15,453 bases of DNA from Actinomycetota bacterium (GTDB lineage: Bacteria; Actinomycetota; Geothermincolia; Fen-727; Anoxymicrobiaceae): assembly GCA_016649525.1 (NCBI GenBank), contig JAENXM010000011.1, positions 1 through 15,453 on the forward strand, read 5' to 3'. The translations under genes and the position numbers were made by a program. The notes below the pieces were generated by a model that was not told the origin of the DNA, did no database searches, and worked only from the letters and a program-made list of their open reading frames with translations. This document shows positions 1 through 6,553 of the stretch, piece by piece (position 1 is the stretch's first letter; each line of letters begins with the position of its first letter).

Positions 1-341
<341 letters not shown>

Positions 342-389
342 CCTAGCGTTCACTGTGTAGCTTTGAGGGCGCGAGAGGCGCTGCAAGTT

Positions 390-504
390 TTCGGTGGCCA
401 TAGCGGAGGTGTTCACCTGTAACCATTCCGAACACAGAAGTTAAGCCCTCCAGCGCCGATGGTACTGCAGGGGTAACCCTGTGGGAGAGTAGGTCGCCGC
501 CGAA
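390..504 (+). rRNA. 5S ribosomal RNA
   Basis: A complete 5S rRNA of about 115 nt. The terminal helix I forms between TTCGGTGGC at 390-398 and GCCGCCGAA at 496-504, with one G-T wobble. Internal hallmarks are CCATTCCGAACACAGAAG at 423-440 (loop B/C region), TTAAGCCC at 441-448 (helix III), CGCCGATGGTACTG at 454-467 (loop E/helix IV) and GTGGGAGAGTAGG at 481-493. It lies directly downstream of 23S rRNA in the same direction and is presumably cut from the same transcript. The ends are inferred from the helix pairing. Confidence 0.97.
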
Positions 505-516
505 TTATTATCTCCA

Positions 517-542
517 GGGGGTCAGACTTCCGTCTGACCCCC
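517..542 (+). terminator. Strong hairpin behind 5S rRNA, probable rRNA operon terminator
   Basis: GGGGGTCAGAC at 517-527 pairs perfectly with GTCTGACCCCC at 532-542 around a 4-nt loop (TTCC), giving an 11-bp GC-rich stem 12 nt after the 5S 3' end. The following bases (TTGTAATCTT) are T-rich but not a clean U-tract, so termination efficiency is uncertain. The same GGGTCAGACTTC half-site recurs in the next hairpin, so this may also be a repeat element recruited as a terminator. Confidence 0.6.
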
Positions 543-554
543 TTGTAATCTTGT

Positions 555-576
555 GGGTCAGACTTCAGGCTGACCC
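555..576. repeat. Second copy of the GGGTCAGACTTC palindrome
   Basis: The 22-nt segment 555-576 begins GGGTCAGACTTC and ends CTGACCC. It differs from bases 519-540, the core of the preceding hairpin, only in the three bases before CTGACCC (AGG instead of CGT). GGGTCAG at 555-561 pairs with CTGACCC at 570-576 (7 bp). Two near-identical palindromes 14 nt apart resemble REP-type intergenic elements. I cannot tell from one window whether the motif is repeated elsewhere in the genome. Confidence 0.5.
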
Positions 577-591
577 CATATTATCTTTTCA

Positions 592-612
592 GCCCGGCGT
601 TCCTTGCCGGGC
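592..612. terminator. GC hairpin upstream of the membrane protein gene
   Basis: GCCCGGC at 592-598 pairs with GCCGGGC at 606-612 over a 7-nt loop. It is preceded by TTATCTTTTC (581-590), so on the minus strand the stem would be followed by an A/T-rich tract read as GAAAAGATAA, which is not a U-tract. Its stem sequence (CCCGGC...GCCGGG) is close to the hairpin at 2512-2530, so it could be a genome-wide terminator or repeat type. This third hairpin completes the otherwise gene-free stretch 505-677. Confidence 0.35.
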
Positions 613-639
613 CGTTCCTAAATACGAATAAGCCAATTC

Positions 640-648
640 TGATATCAT
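640..648 (+). promoter_or_regulatory. Extended -10 promoter element for the 678 gene
   Basis: TGATATCAT at 640-648 fits an extended -10 (TGn followed by TATCAT). No convincing -35 box lies 16-18 bp upstream, as is typical of extended -10 promoters. Transcription would start near 655, leaving a leader of about 23 nt that includes the purine run GGGGGG just before the start at 678. The preceding context CTGnTATCAT also occurs at 6097-6106 and, on the minus strand, at 4265-4256. Confidence 0.4.
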
Positions 649-677
649 GCTTTTGTCGCAAGGGTTTAGGGGGGTGA

Positions 678-1127
678 ATGAGCCTGCGCGAGAAGATGCG
701 GCCTGGAGAATGGGTAGCCATCGTAAGCAGTTCTATACTGCTATTTAGCGTATTTCTCAGATGGTTTAACTGCTCGTTCAGCGACATGTCCACGGGTAGG
801 ACTATTAACATTACCGTCAGTGGTTGGGAAGAGACAAAGCTATCTACTTTTGTAATTGTCTTTGCACTTTTAGTGATCTCTCTCACAATTTTCGCTAAGG
901 CTAGGCCCGATCTAATGCCCGAGAAACTGCCAGATCAATTAATAGTAGCTGCACTTGGCTTTGGTGCACTTGTGATAGTGATAGTCAAGATCTTTGTTCA
1001 TGATGATGATCTTGGGATATCTTACGGGATATTCATCTCTCTTGCGTCGTCGATTGCGGTAGTAGTCGGAGGCTTTATACTCGGCATGGAGCGAGCCAAT
1101 AGGAAACAGGATGATCCCTTTGGGTAG
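678..1127 (+). CDS. Small hypothetical four-helix membrane protein
   Basis: I do not recognise this 149-residue protein. It has four hydrophobic stretches likely to span the membrane, at about residues 13-30, 56-73, 88-107 and 113-136. A short polar segment with a potential extracytoplasmic loop lies between the first two (residues 31-55). The C-terminus is charged (ERANRKQDD). There is no signal peptide cleavage motif and no catalytic motif. The ATG at 678 follows GGGGGGTGA, a good ribosome binding site, and the extended -10 at 640-648 suits this start. Its codons look richer in A/T (TTA, ATA, CTA) than those of its neighbours, which could indicate recent acquisition or simply a fast-evolving membrane gene; I have not counted this. 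It sits 18 bp before the DUF1015 gene in the same direction, so the two may be cotranscribed. Confidence 0.75.
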   Translation: MSLREKMRPGEWVAIVSSSILLFSVFLRWFNCSFSDMSTGRTINITVSGWEETKLSTFVIVFALLVISLTIFAKARPDLMPEKLPDQLIVAALGFGALVIVIVKIFVHDDDLGISYGIFISLASSIAVVVGGFILGMERANRKQDDPFG

Positions 1128-1145
1128 AAATAGAAGCTCAGGGAG

Positions 1146-2489
1146 ATGGAATTGGCGGAAATAAGGCCTTTTAGAGGTATCAGGTATAACCAGGAAGCGA
1201 TCGGGGACCTCTCCCTTGTCGTCGCGCCACCCTATGACGTCATCGACGAGCATGGAAGGAATTCCCACTATAACAAGCACCCTTACAACGTCATAAGGCT
1301 CATACTGAACCGGCCCAAGAAAAGCGACAGGGACCCTGAACAACCCTATGTGAGAGCGGCGCAATTCCTTGAGCAGTGGCTTGCGCAGCGCGTGTTGATA
1401 CAGGACCCTGCACCGTGTTTTTATCTGTACCGCCATAGATATCTGATGGAGAGCGAGTACAAGGAATGTACGGGGCTCGTGGCCAGGGTGAGGGTGGAGG
1501 AGTTCTCTGACGGCGGAATCCTTCCCCATGAGGACATAATGCCGAAGCCGCTCGAGTACCGGATGAAGCTCTTAAATCACACACGGATGAACCTGGATTT
1601 TGTCCACTCGCTCTACTCGGACCCCACAGAGAAGCTCAAGGACCCGATACTGGCGGAGATGGAGAAGTTTCCCCTCGCCCAGTTTCAGACAGCCGACGGC
1701 ATGGCACACGATCTCTGGTCGGTGACCGATGAAGGTTTCGTAAACAGGATGACGAGGTTCTTCGGCAAGAAGAAGCTCTATATAGCAGACGGCCACCATA
1801 GATACCAGACCGCGCTGGAGTACAGAAGGCAGGCAATAGAACGCGAGGGGGAACTTAGTGACGATGACCCGCGCAATTTCTTGATGATGATGATCGTGGA
1901 GATGGAGAATCCGGGCCTTTCCGTATTACCTGTTCACAGGGTAGTACTATCGAACCTTAGCCTGTCAATCGAGGACTTTTTAAAGGGCGTCGAACAGTGG
2001 TTCACCGTTGAGGAAATGGACATTACGAAAGGAGCCAGAAGCGGGCAGGTCTTCCACATGCTGCGCAGGCTCGAGACCGCTGGGCGGGACGGGAAGGCGT
2101 TCGGGCTTTTCGTGAAGGAGCCCGACAGGTTCTTTTTGTTGTCAATGAAGCCGGGAAAAGATGTCCTTATAAACATCGAAAGAAAATCCTCTCCTGCATA
2201 CAGGCACCTGGACGTGAAAATCCTTCACAGGCTTATCATCGAGCAGGCGCTTGGAATACCGTCCGATCGTGAGTCGGTCGAGCAGAACCTGGTCTTCACG
2301 AGGGATGCGCTGGAGGCACTGCAGATGGTGGACTCGGGCAGGGGAGTCGCCGCTTTCTTCCTCAACCCCACAAAGGTTGAGCAGGTTCGAGAGATCGCTG
2401 ACCACGGTGAGAAGATGCCTCAAAAATCAACTTACTTTTACCCGAAGCCGTCCTCCGGCGTCGTCATGAGCAGGGTCACCGAGTGGTAG
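1146..2489 (+). CDS. DUF1015 family protein
   Basis: A full-length (447 aa) cytoplasmic DUF1015 / COG4198 protein. Recognition rests on the N-terminal IRPFRGIRYN and APPYDVI (residues 27-33) and on the family signature ADGHHRYQTALEYR starting at Ala214, where the paired histidines (217-218), Arg219 and Tyr220 are the conserved core. In clostridia, members lie next to the serine-biosynthesis genes serC and serA and carry a ParB-like relationship. ParB/Srx-fold enzymes include free L-serine kinases, so a nucleotide-dependent kinase role is conceivable but is inference here: no serine genes are in the window. The start ATG follows CAGGGAG, 18 bp after the preceding stop, suggesting translational coupling. 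It ends before the nested palindrome 2505-2564. Confidence 0.88.
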   Translation: MELAEIRPFRGIRYNQEAIGDLSLVVAPPYDVIDEHGRNSHYNKHPYNVIRLILNRPKKSDRDPEQPYVRAAQFLEQWLAQRVLIQDPAPCFYLYRHRYLMESEYKECTGLVARVRVEEFSDGGILPHEDIMPKPLEYRMKLLNHTRMNLDFVHSLYSDPTEKLKDPILAEMEKFPLAQFQTADGMAHDLWSVTDEGFVNRMTRFFGKKKLYIADGHHRYQTALEYRRQAIEREGELSDDDPRNFLMMMIVEMENPGLSVLPVHRVVLSNLSLSIEDFLKGVEQWFTVEEMDITKGARSGQVFHMLRRLETAGRDGKAFGLFVKEPDRFFLLSMKPGKDVLINIERKSSPAYRHLDVKILHRLIIEQALGIPSDRESVEQNLVFTRDALEALQMVDSGRGVAAFFLNPTKVEQVREIADHGEKMPQKSTYFYPKPSSGVVMSRVTEW

Positions 2490-2504
2490 TGGCCAGGTAT
2501 TAAT

Positions 2505-2564
2505 CATTTAGCCCGGCCTCTCAGGCCGGGATGGAAGAAACGGGCTAAGAGCCCGGTCTAAATG
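2505..2564. terminator. Nested palindromic bidirectional terminator between convergent genes
   Basis: The gap between two convergent genes (stops at 2489 and 2565) is almost entirely self-complementary. One hairpin is CCCGGCCT (2512-2519) with AGGCCGGG (2523-2530). A second is CGGGCT (2541-2546) with AGCCCG (2550-2555). An outer pair of arms, CATTTAGCCCGG (2505-2516) and CCGGTCTAAATG (2553-2564), matches at 11 of 12 positions and could form an alternative long-range stem that competes with both small hairpins. The outer arms end in TAAATG on one strand and, by symmetry, on the other. A bidirectional terminator serving both genes is the simplest reading. Confidence 0.6.
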
Positions 2565-3440
2565 TTAGAGTGCGCGGCGGGACTCGGGACGAAGCAGGTT
2601 GGGGTCCTCTATTCCCGTGTCTATGACCTCAAGGATGCGGTCATGGTCCTCCGAGAGGTTGCCCGCTATAGGAAGATAATTGGAGGCGTGGTTCGTGCGG
2701 AACACGCAGTTCTCGACTTCGATGTTTTCGACGAGAAGCCTCAGTTCCTTAAGGATGCTCAAGGGATTCATCAGTTCGAAATCACCTTCTTTGTATTCAC
2801 GGTACAGCCGGGTCCCCGGAAGGAGCATCAAGGTAAGCGCGCTCATGTAGCGGGGGCTCATCCTGGATACGGCCCGCGCCGAATCGACCGCGTGCTTTTC
2901 GCTCATGGCATTGCTGCCGAGCCCGAGAAGGACTATGACGGACATGTCAATGCCGGCTTCCTGGGTTTTCCTTACGGCCTGTATCATCTCCTCGGCTGTC
3001 GCTCCCTTTTTCACCCTTGAGAGTATCTCGTCGTTCCCGCTCTCGAGTCCAAGGTAGCCGATCGAGAGCTTCTTGGAACGCAGAAGGTCGAGCTCATCCG
3101 GGGTCTTGGTCAGTATGTCAGAAGCATTCGTATATATCCCGACACGCTCGAGGGCTGGAAAATGCTCGTTGAGGCAGTCGAGAATCCGCTCCAGTTCTCC
3201 GGTGGGGAGGCACATCGCGTCGCCGTCACATAGGAACACGCGCTTTATGCCGGGGTTCCAACGAGAGGCAAGGGCAATGTCCTCTCTTATCTTCTCGAAA
3301 GGCCGTGGCTCGAACCTCACGAACTTATAAGTCACGCAGAACGTGCAACGATTATGCGAACACCCGTATGTCGTCTGTAAGAGAAAGCTGCCGGCTTCAC
3401 TCGGCGGCCTGATGACGATACCCTGTTTATCACGGGTCAA
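2565..3440 (-). CDS. Radical SAM protein (COG1032/Elp3-MiaB type)
   Basis: A 291-residue radical S-adenosylmethionine enzyme of unknown substrate. The cluster motif is near the N-terminus: TYGCSHNRCTFC, with Cys27, Cys32 and Cys35 in a CX4CX2C spacing that should bind the [4Fe-4S] cluster. Further family marks are FLCDGDAM after the first strands, the GYLGLESG segment, and LLPGTRLY in the C-terminal half. There is no B12-binding, TRAM or SPASM extension, so it is the bare TIM-barrel domain. The start is a TTG at 3440-3438 whose TTGA overlaps the TGA stop of the upstream crotonase gene, with a GGGGG ribosome-binding run about 10 nt before it; translation is therefore probably coupled. The oxygen-sensitive cluster fits an anaerobic lifestyle. 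The specific reaction cannot be read from sequence. Confidence 0.88.
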   Translation of the reverse strand: MTRDKQGIVIRPPSEAGSFLLQTTYGCSHNRCTFCVTYKFVRFEPRPFEKIREDIALASRWNPGIKRVFLCDGDAMCLPTGELERILDCLNEHFPALERVGIYTNASDILTKTPDELDLLRSKKLSIGYLGLESGNDEILSRVKKGATAEEMIQAVRKTQEAGIDMSVIVLLGLGSNAMSEKHAVDSARAVSRMSPRYMSALTLMLLPGTRLYREYKEGDFELMNPLSILKELRLLVENIEVENCVFRTNHASNYLPIAGNLSEDHDRILEVIDTGIEDPNLLRPESRRAL

Positions 3441-4219
3441 AACGGTTTATCCCCCTGCTCTGCTGCTTTTTTCATCTGCTCGAGGATATGGCCGACGCAA
3501 ATACTCTGGGACTGCGCCTCGTACTCTAGACCGGACTCGATGCTCCCGTCCCGGCTTCTGTCTATCGCGATCTTGCATAGCCCGACGGCCACAGCGGACA
3601 GGCCCTTCATGTGGTCGGCCAGTTCACGGGTCTTGGGCTCGAGCTCATCCGGAGAGTAGACTGCGTTAACGAGGCCTATCCTTTCGGCTTCGGCGGCGTC
3701 GATCTTTTTGCCTGTCATTATGAGCTCTTTTGCACGGTGTATCCCGATGTAGCGCGGCAGCCGCTGAGTCGCCCCCAGGTCGGTGACAAGGCCGAGATTG
3801 ACCTCCAGAAGGCCGAACTGTGCCTGTGTTGAGGCGAGGATAATATCGCAGGCGAGAGCGATCTGCATCCCGGCTCCGAAAGCGAACCCATTGACCATGG
3901 CGATCACCGGTTTCTCCATCAACTCAAATGCCCGGAAATTGCGCTGCATTCTCCTGACCAATACTCTGAACTCATCAACAGTCATGTCCATCAGTGTATC
4001 CAGTGAACTGAGGTCGAGCCCTGAAGAGAAAGCCGAGCCTCTACCCGTCATTATTATTACTTTGACTTCGCCTGCATCCCGCAGGTAATCGGCAGCCGTG
4101 CCCAATTCCTCGAACATAGTCTGGTTCATGGCGTTCCGTTTTTCCGGCCTGTCCATGAAAAGCGTTGCGACGCCATCCTGCTGCTCTATGCTGAGCGTCT
4201 CGAGCTTTGGTTGTTTCAT
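3437..4219 (-). CDS. Enoyl-CoA hydratase/isomerase (crotonase) family, dienoyl-CoA-isomerase-like
   Basis: A 260-residue crotonase-fold protein of normal length. The oxyanion-hole segments are FSSGLDL (residues 64-70) and NGFAFGAGMQIALACD (110-125). Of the two glutamates used by classical hydratases (rat Glu144 and Glu164), the first position is Gln119 and the second is Glu139. Asp147, in VTDLG eight residues after Glu139, matches the Glu196/Asp204 pair of mitochondrial delta3,5-delta2,4-dienoyl-CoA isomerase. An acyl-CoA isomerase is thus more likely than a hydratase; the third acidic residue of that enzyme is Gln here, so the exact reaction stays open. The ATG follows TGGAGGTGCC, a strong ribosome binding site. 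It overlaps the radical SAM gene downstream and follows the C45 gene by 83 bp, with a possible promoter of its own. Confidence 0.87.
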   Translation of the reverse strand: MKQPKLETLSIEQQDGVATLFMDRPEKRNAMNQTMFEELGTAADYLRDAGEVKVIIMTGRGSAFSSGLDLSSLDTLMDMTVDEFRVLVRRMQRNFRAFELMEKPVIAMVNGFAFGAGMQIALACDIILASTQAQFGLLEVNLGLVTDLGATQRLPRYIGIHRAKELIMTGKKIDAAEAERIGLVNAVYSPDELEPKTRELADHMKGLSAVAVGLCKIAIDRSRDGSIESGLEYEAQSQSICVGHILEQMKKAAEQGDKPF

Positions 4220-4255
4220 GGCACCTCCAGGTACGAGTTATAGATATGCTTAAAC

Positions 4256-4264
4256 ATGATACCA
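4256..4264 (-). promoter_or_regulatory. Extended -10 promoter element for the crotonase/radical SAM pair
   Basis: Read on the minus strand, TGGTATCAT (4264 down to 4256) is an extended -10 (TGn plus TATCAT), with the wider context CTGGTATCAT identical to that at 6097-6106 on the plus strand. Transcription would begin near 4249, about 30 nt before the crotonase ATG and upstream of its GGAGG. No good -35 is visible. It implies that the crotonase-radical SAM pair can be expressed separately from the C45 gene. Confidence 0.4.
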
Positions 4265-4302
4265 GACGGTTCGACTCTTCAGGGAGGGTAAAGCGGTGTG
4301 GT

Positions 4303-5973
4303 TTACTCGATCGCCTCGCCGTTCGTGAAGTCGAGCATCAGACCCGACAGGTCCTTCTCGTTGAAGGGTTTGCGTAGCCCGCTACCGGCTGATTCTACGA
4401 TGATGTGAGGGTTATCGGGGTTCCCGGAGAGCTCTTCGTATATCTTGAGCGACTGCTCCCTGCGGTCGAAGAGGTCCAGTACCCGCGCCTTCCAGAGCAT
4501 CGTTACGGTCTTTTTGAGTGCAACGTTTTCAAGCTCCAGCGAACGATTCACGGAGGAAAGGGCACCGCGATAGTTCCCGACCATCCCGCGCACGATGCCT
4601 TCGATCAGAGGGAACGTGGACTCGCTCGGGTCGAGAGATGCGCATTCTCCGAGTATCATGAGTATGCGGTTCAAATCACCGGAGCCGAAATATTCCTTGT
4701 ATGCGTCGAGGTACCTGTCCTGGGCTGCGGTTATCTTCAATGCGGGGGGCTTGCCACCCTCGATCCGCTCAGTCGTCGAACGCTTCCCCCCCAGTTCCTT
4801 ATCGAGGTCGAAACCGACGTACCCCCCCTTGCTGGAGGGGGCTCCTGCCTCGGATACCCAGAAACGTTTATCCGGAAGGCAGAAGACAACGCTGCTCAGA
4901 GTCGTTATGCGCGAAATCGAGAATCCCGCAGACCTTTGGCGTCCCGCGAGGATGTCATAGTGGTCTCCCAATAGGCCGGCCATCCGTGCAGGCATCATCC
5001 GTGGAGAAGCTGCCAGCTCGGAAGCCCTTCTGAACCTCAGGTGGTCGCTGATTGTGGAGCTCAGGTTAGCCTGGATCTCCCGGGCGTGAAGTTCCTCGTC
5101 CAAAAAGCAGTTGGATGCTGTGAGCGAACTGTCCTCGAGCCAGCGCGCCCTCTGGCGCGCAGACGACATCTCGAGAACGGCCGCCTGTGGAGGAGAACCG
5201 CCTGCGATGACGAGCGACCAGCCTCCCGTGGCGCGGTGGTCGCCGGCGACCTGGAGCGCCTCTTCCACTGTAGATGCGCTGCGAATGATCTTATGGACGA
5301 TATCTATGATTGGCGTTCCCCTGGAGCTCGAGTCGCGCGAACTGTGTTGGTGGAGAGCCACGGCGAGGCCGTCCTCGTTTACAGAGGTAACACCGCCGGT
5401 CGGAAGTCCCGCGGTTCCTATCGAACAGAACGCTTTGCCCTTGTCCGGGTGATGGAAAATGACAACGGGGTTCGCGTCCCAGTAGCCCGCTCCCCAGAAA
5501 TCGAAGTTGCGACCGAATATCAAGCTGTCAGGGGGAGTTTTGCGGACAGCGCTCGTGCAGCCGTAGCCCGGCAGTACGGGAGGACCGCCCTTGCGGCGCC
5601 TCTCGGCCATCGCGCCAGCTACCTGTATGATGTCGGAAAGGACAAGCACTTCGGCGAGGTCCTCCGTCTTCAAACCGAGACCAACCGCGAGCCCGCGTAT
5701 CTCCTCGAGCCCGTCCGGGTCCCTGTTCTTGACAAGCCGTCGCACCAACGTGTTCTTAAGCTTCTTCATGGCGGTCATCTTGAACGAACCTGCGGGGACC
5801 AGCCTTAAAGCAAGGGTGTACGGGAGGGTCCGGTAGAAGTTGATCGTATCCCGGGCGCGGTAACGCATAAGGGTCCCGTGCTGAAGACCCCTCTCAAAGG
5901 AAGTTCCCTTGAGGTGAAGGACCCACAGGCTGCCTACGCGCTCCGCGCTCCCCTTTCCGTACCTTTCAGACAT
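4303..5973 (-). CDS. C45-type Ntn-hydrolase/acyltransferase with C-terminal TPR-like region
   Basis: A 556-residue protein related to the C45 family (acyl-CoA:6-aminopenicillanate acyltransferase-like autoproteolytic hydrolases). The probable N-terminal nucleophile is Cys139 in GYGCTS; in this family the chain is cut just before that Cys to expose it. Supporting motifs are FGRNFDFW (153-160), which supplies conserved Asn/Asp residues, and TSVNEDGLAVAL (196-207). Residues 1-138 would be the cleaved linker; there is no signal peptide, so it should be cytoplasmic. From about residue 425 to 525 the sequence turns helical and TPR-like (DAYKEYFGSGDLNRIL, GALSSVNRSLELEN, SLKIYEEL), an addition not typical of the plain family. 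The ATG is preceded by GGAAGG. Substrate unknown; amide hydrolysis or acyl transfer is expected. Confidence 0.8.
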   Translation of the reverse strand: MSERYGKGSAERVGSLWVLHLKGTSFERGLQHGTLMRYRARDTINFYRTLPYTLALRLVPAGSFKMTAMKKLKNTLVRRLVKNRDPDGLEEIRGLAVGLGLKTEDLAEVLVLSDIIQVAGAMAERRRKGGPPVLPGYGCTSAVRKTPPDSLIFGRNFDFWGAGYWDANPVVIFHHPDKGKAFCSIGTAGLPTGGVTSVNEDGLAVALHQHSSRDSSSRGTPIIDIVHKIIRSASTVEEALQVAGDHRATGGWSLVIAGGSPPQAAVLEMSSARQRARWLEDSSLTASNCFLDEELHAREIQANLSSTISDHLRFRRASELAASPRMMPARMAGLLGDHYDILAGRQRSAGFSISRITTLSSVVFCLPDKRFWVSEAGAPSSKGGYVGFDLDKELGGKRSTTERIEGGKPPALKITAAQDRYLDAYKEYFGSGDLNRILMILGECASLDPSESTFPLIEGIVRGMVGNYRGALSSVNRSLELENVALKKTVTMLWKARVLDLFDRREQSLKIYEELSGNPDNPHIIVESAGSGLRKPFNEKDLSGLMLDFTNGEAIE

Positions 5974-6076
5974 CAGGACCTTCCGAATAACCTGTAGCGT
6001 TTCAACGTGGAAGACAATCCAACTAGTAATACTAACCGAATGAACGATTTGTAGGAAAGAAAGTGAACATCCCAGG

Positions 6077-6106
6077 TTAACGGCCCTCGCGAAAAACTGG
6101 TATCAT
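6077..6106 (+). promoter_or_regulatory. Promoter for the TPR-HAD genes
   Basis: TTAACG at 6077-6082 (-35-like) and TATCAT at 6101-6106 (-10) are 18 bp apart, and TGG directly before the -10 makes it an extended -10. The start would be near 6113, giving a leader of about 37 nt to the ATG at 6150. The rest of the 161-bp divergent gap (5974-6134) holds no gene that I can see; a matching promoter for the minus-strand C45 gene must lie there, but I could not pick one out. Confidence 0.45.
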
Positions 6107-6149
6107 CTAGTCAGTATTAGAACACTCTGTTTTATTGAGGTATCTAAGG

Positions 6150-6527
6150 ATGGAACAGGAGATAGCTTACGAATTGCTCCAGAAGGGCAAAGAGCTTCTC
6201 GTGGAGGATAATCCGGCTCAGGCGGCACTCGTCCTCGAGAGGGCGCTCAGGGAAGTCCCGCGCAAGGGCTCGATACTCGAGGCCCTGGGCAGGGCTTATT
6301 ACCGCTGCGGAAGTTATATCGATGCAGCGATCAGCTTCGAGGAGGCTGTTGAGGTTGACCCCACGAACGACTACGCTCACTACTGCCTTGGCCTCTGTTA
6401 TCTCAAGCTTAAAAGAAACAGGGAAGCAGGGAAGCACTTCAAGCTCGCGTGGGTCTTAAGGCCGGGTGAGATGTATCGAGAAAAGGCGACTCGCTTTGGA
6501 GTGAGCGAGGCGGGCTCCACGGTATAA
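6150..6527 (+). CDS. Small tetratricopeptide repeat (TPR) protein
   Basis: A short, almost purely TPR protein (125 aa from the ATG at 6150). About three helix-turn-helix repeats are seen: the first around AYELLQKGKELL...AALVLERAL, the second around SILEALGRAYYRCGSYIDAAISFEEAVEVDP, broken here by a canonical Gly/Tyr/Ala pattern, and the third around AHYCLGLCYLKLKRN. TPRs mediate protein-protein contacts; there is no catalytic domain or signal peptide. An in-frame TTG at 6135 would add five residues, but TGAGG at 6136-6140 is well spaced to serve the ATG, so I prefer 6150. Its position just before a HAD-IIA phosphatase and upstream of tlyA-nadK-steA mirrors M. tuberculosis Rv1691, also a TPR protein, although this one is much shorter. 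Confidence 0.82.
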   Translation: MEQEIAYELLQKGKELLVEDNPAQAALVLERALREVPRKGSILEALGRAYYRCGSYIDAAISFEEAVEVDPTNDYAHYCLGLCYLKLKRNREAGKHFKLAWVLRPGEMYREKATRFGVSEAGSTV

Positions 6528-6553
6528 GACCTACAGGCATTCCCGCGGCAATC

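Noticed and set aside
505..677. Possible tRNA gene after 5S rRNA
   Set aside because: The hairpins there do not form a cloverleaf and no TTCRA T-loop or CCA-adjacent acceptor stem is seen.
939..1529. A 196-codon minus-strand frame across the membrane protein and DUF1015 genes
   Set aside because: It overlaps two genes with better starts and motifs and has a low-complexity composition typical of a shadow frame.
2562..3020. A 152-codon plus-strand frame opposite the radical SAM gene
   Set aside because: Antisense shadow beginning inside the terminator structure; no motif.
4824..4842. CCCCC/GGGGG hairpin that looks like a terminator
   Set aside because: It is inside the C45 coding sequence, has no U-tract on either strand and is explained by Pro/Gly codons.
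5041..5808. A 255-codon plus-strand open frame opposite the C45 gene
   Set aside because: It lies entirely antisense to a well-supported gene, shows no family motif, and is Arg/Ala/Val-rich as expected for the reverse frame of a GC-rich gene.
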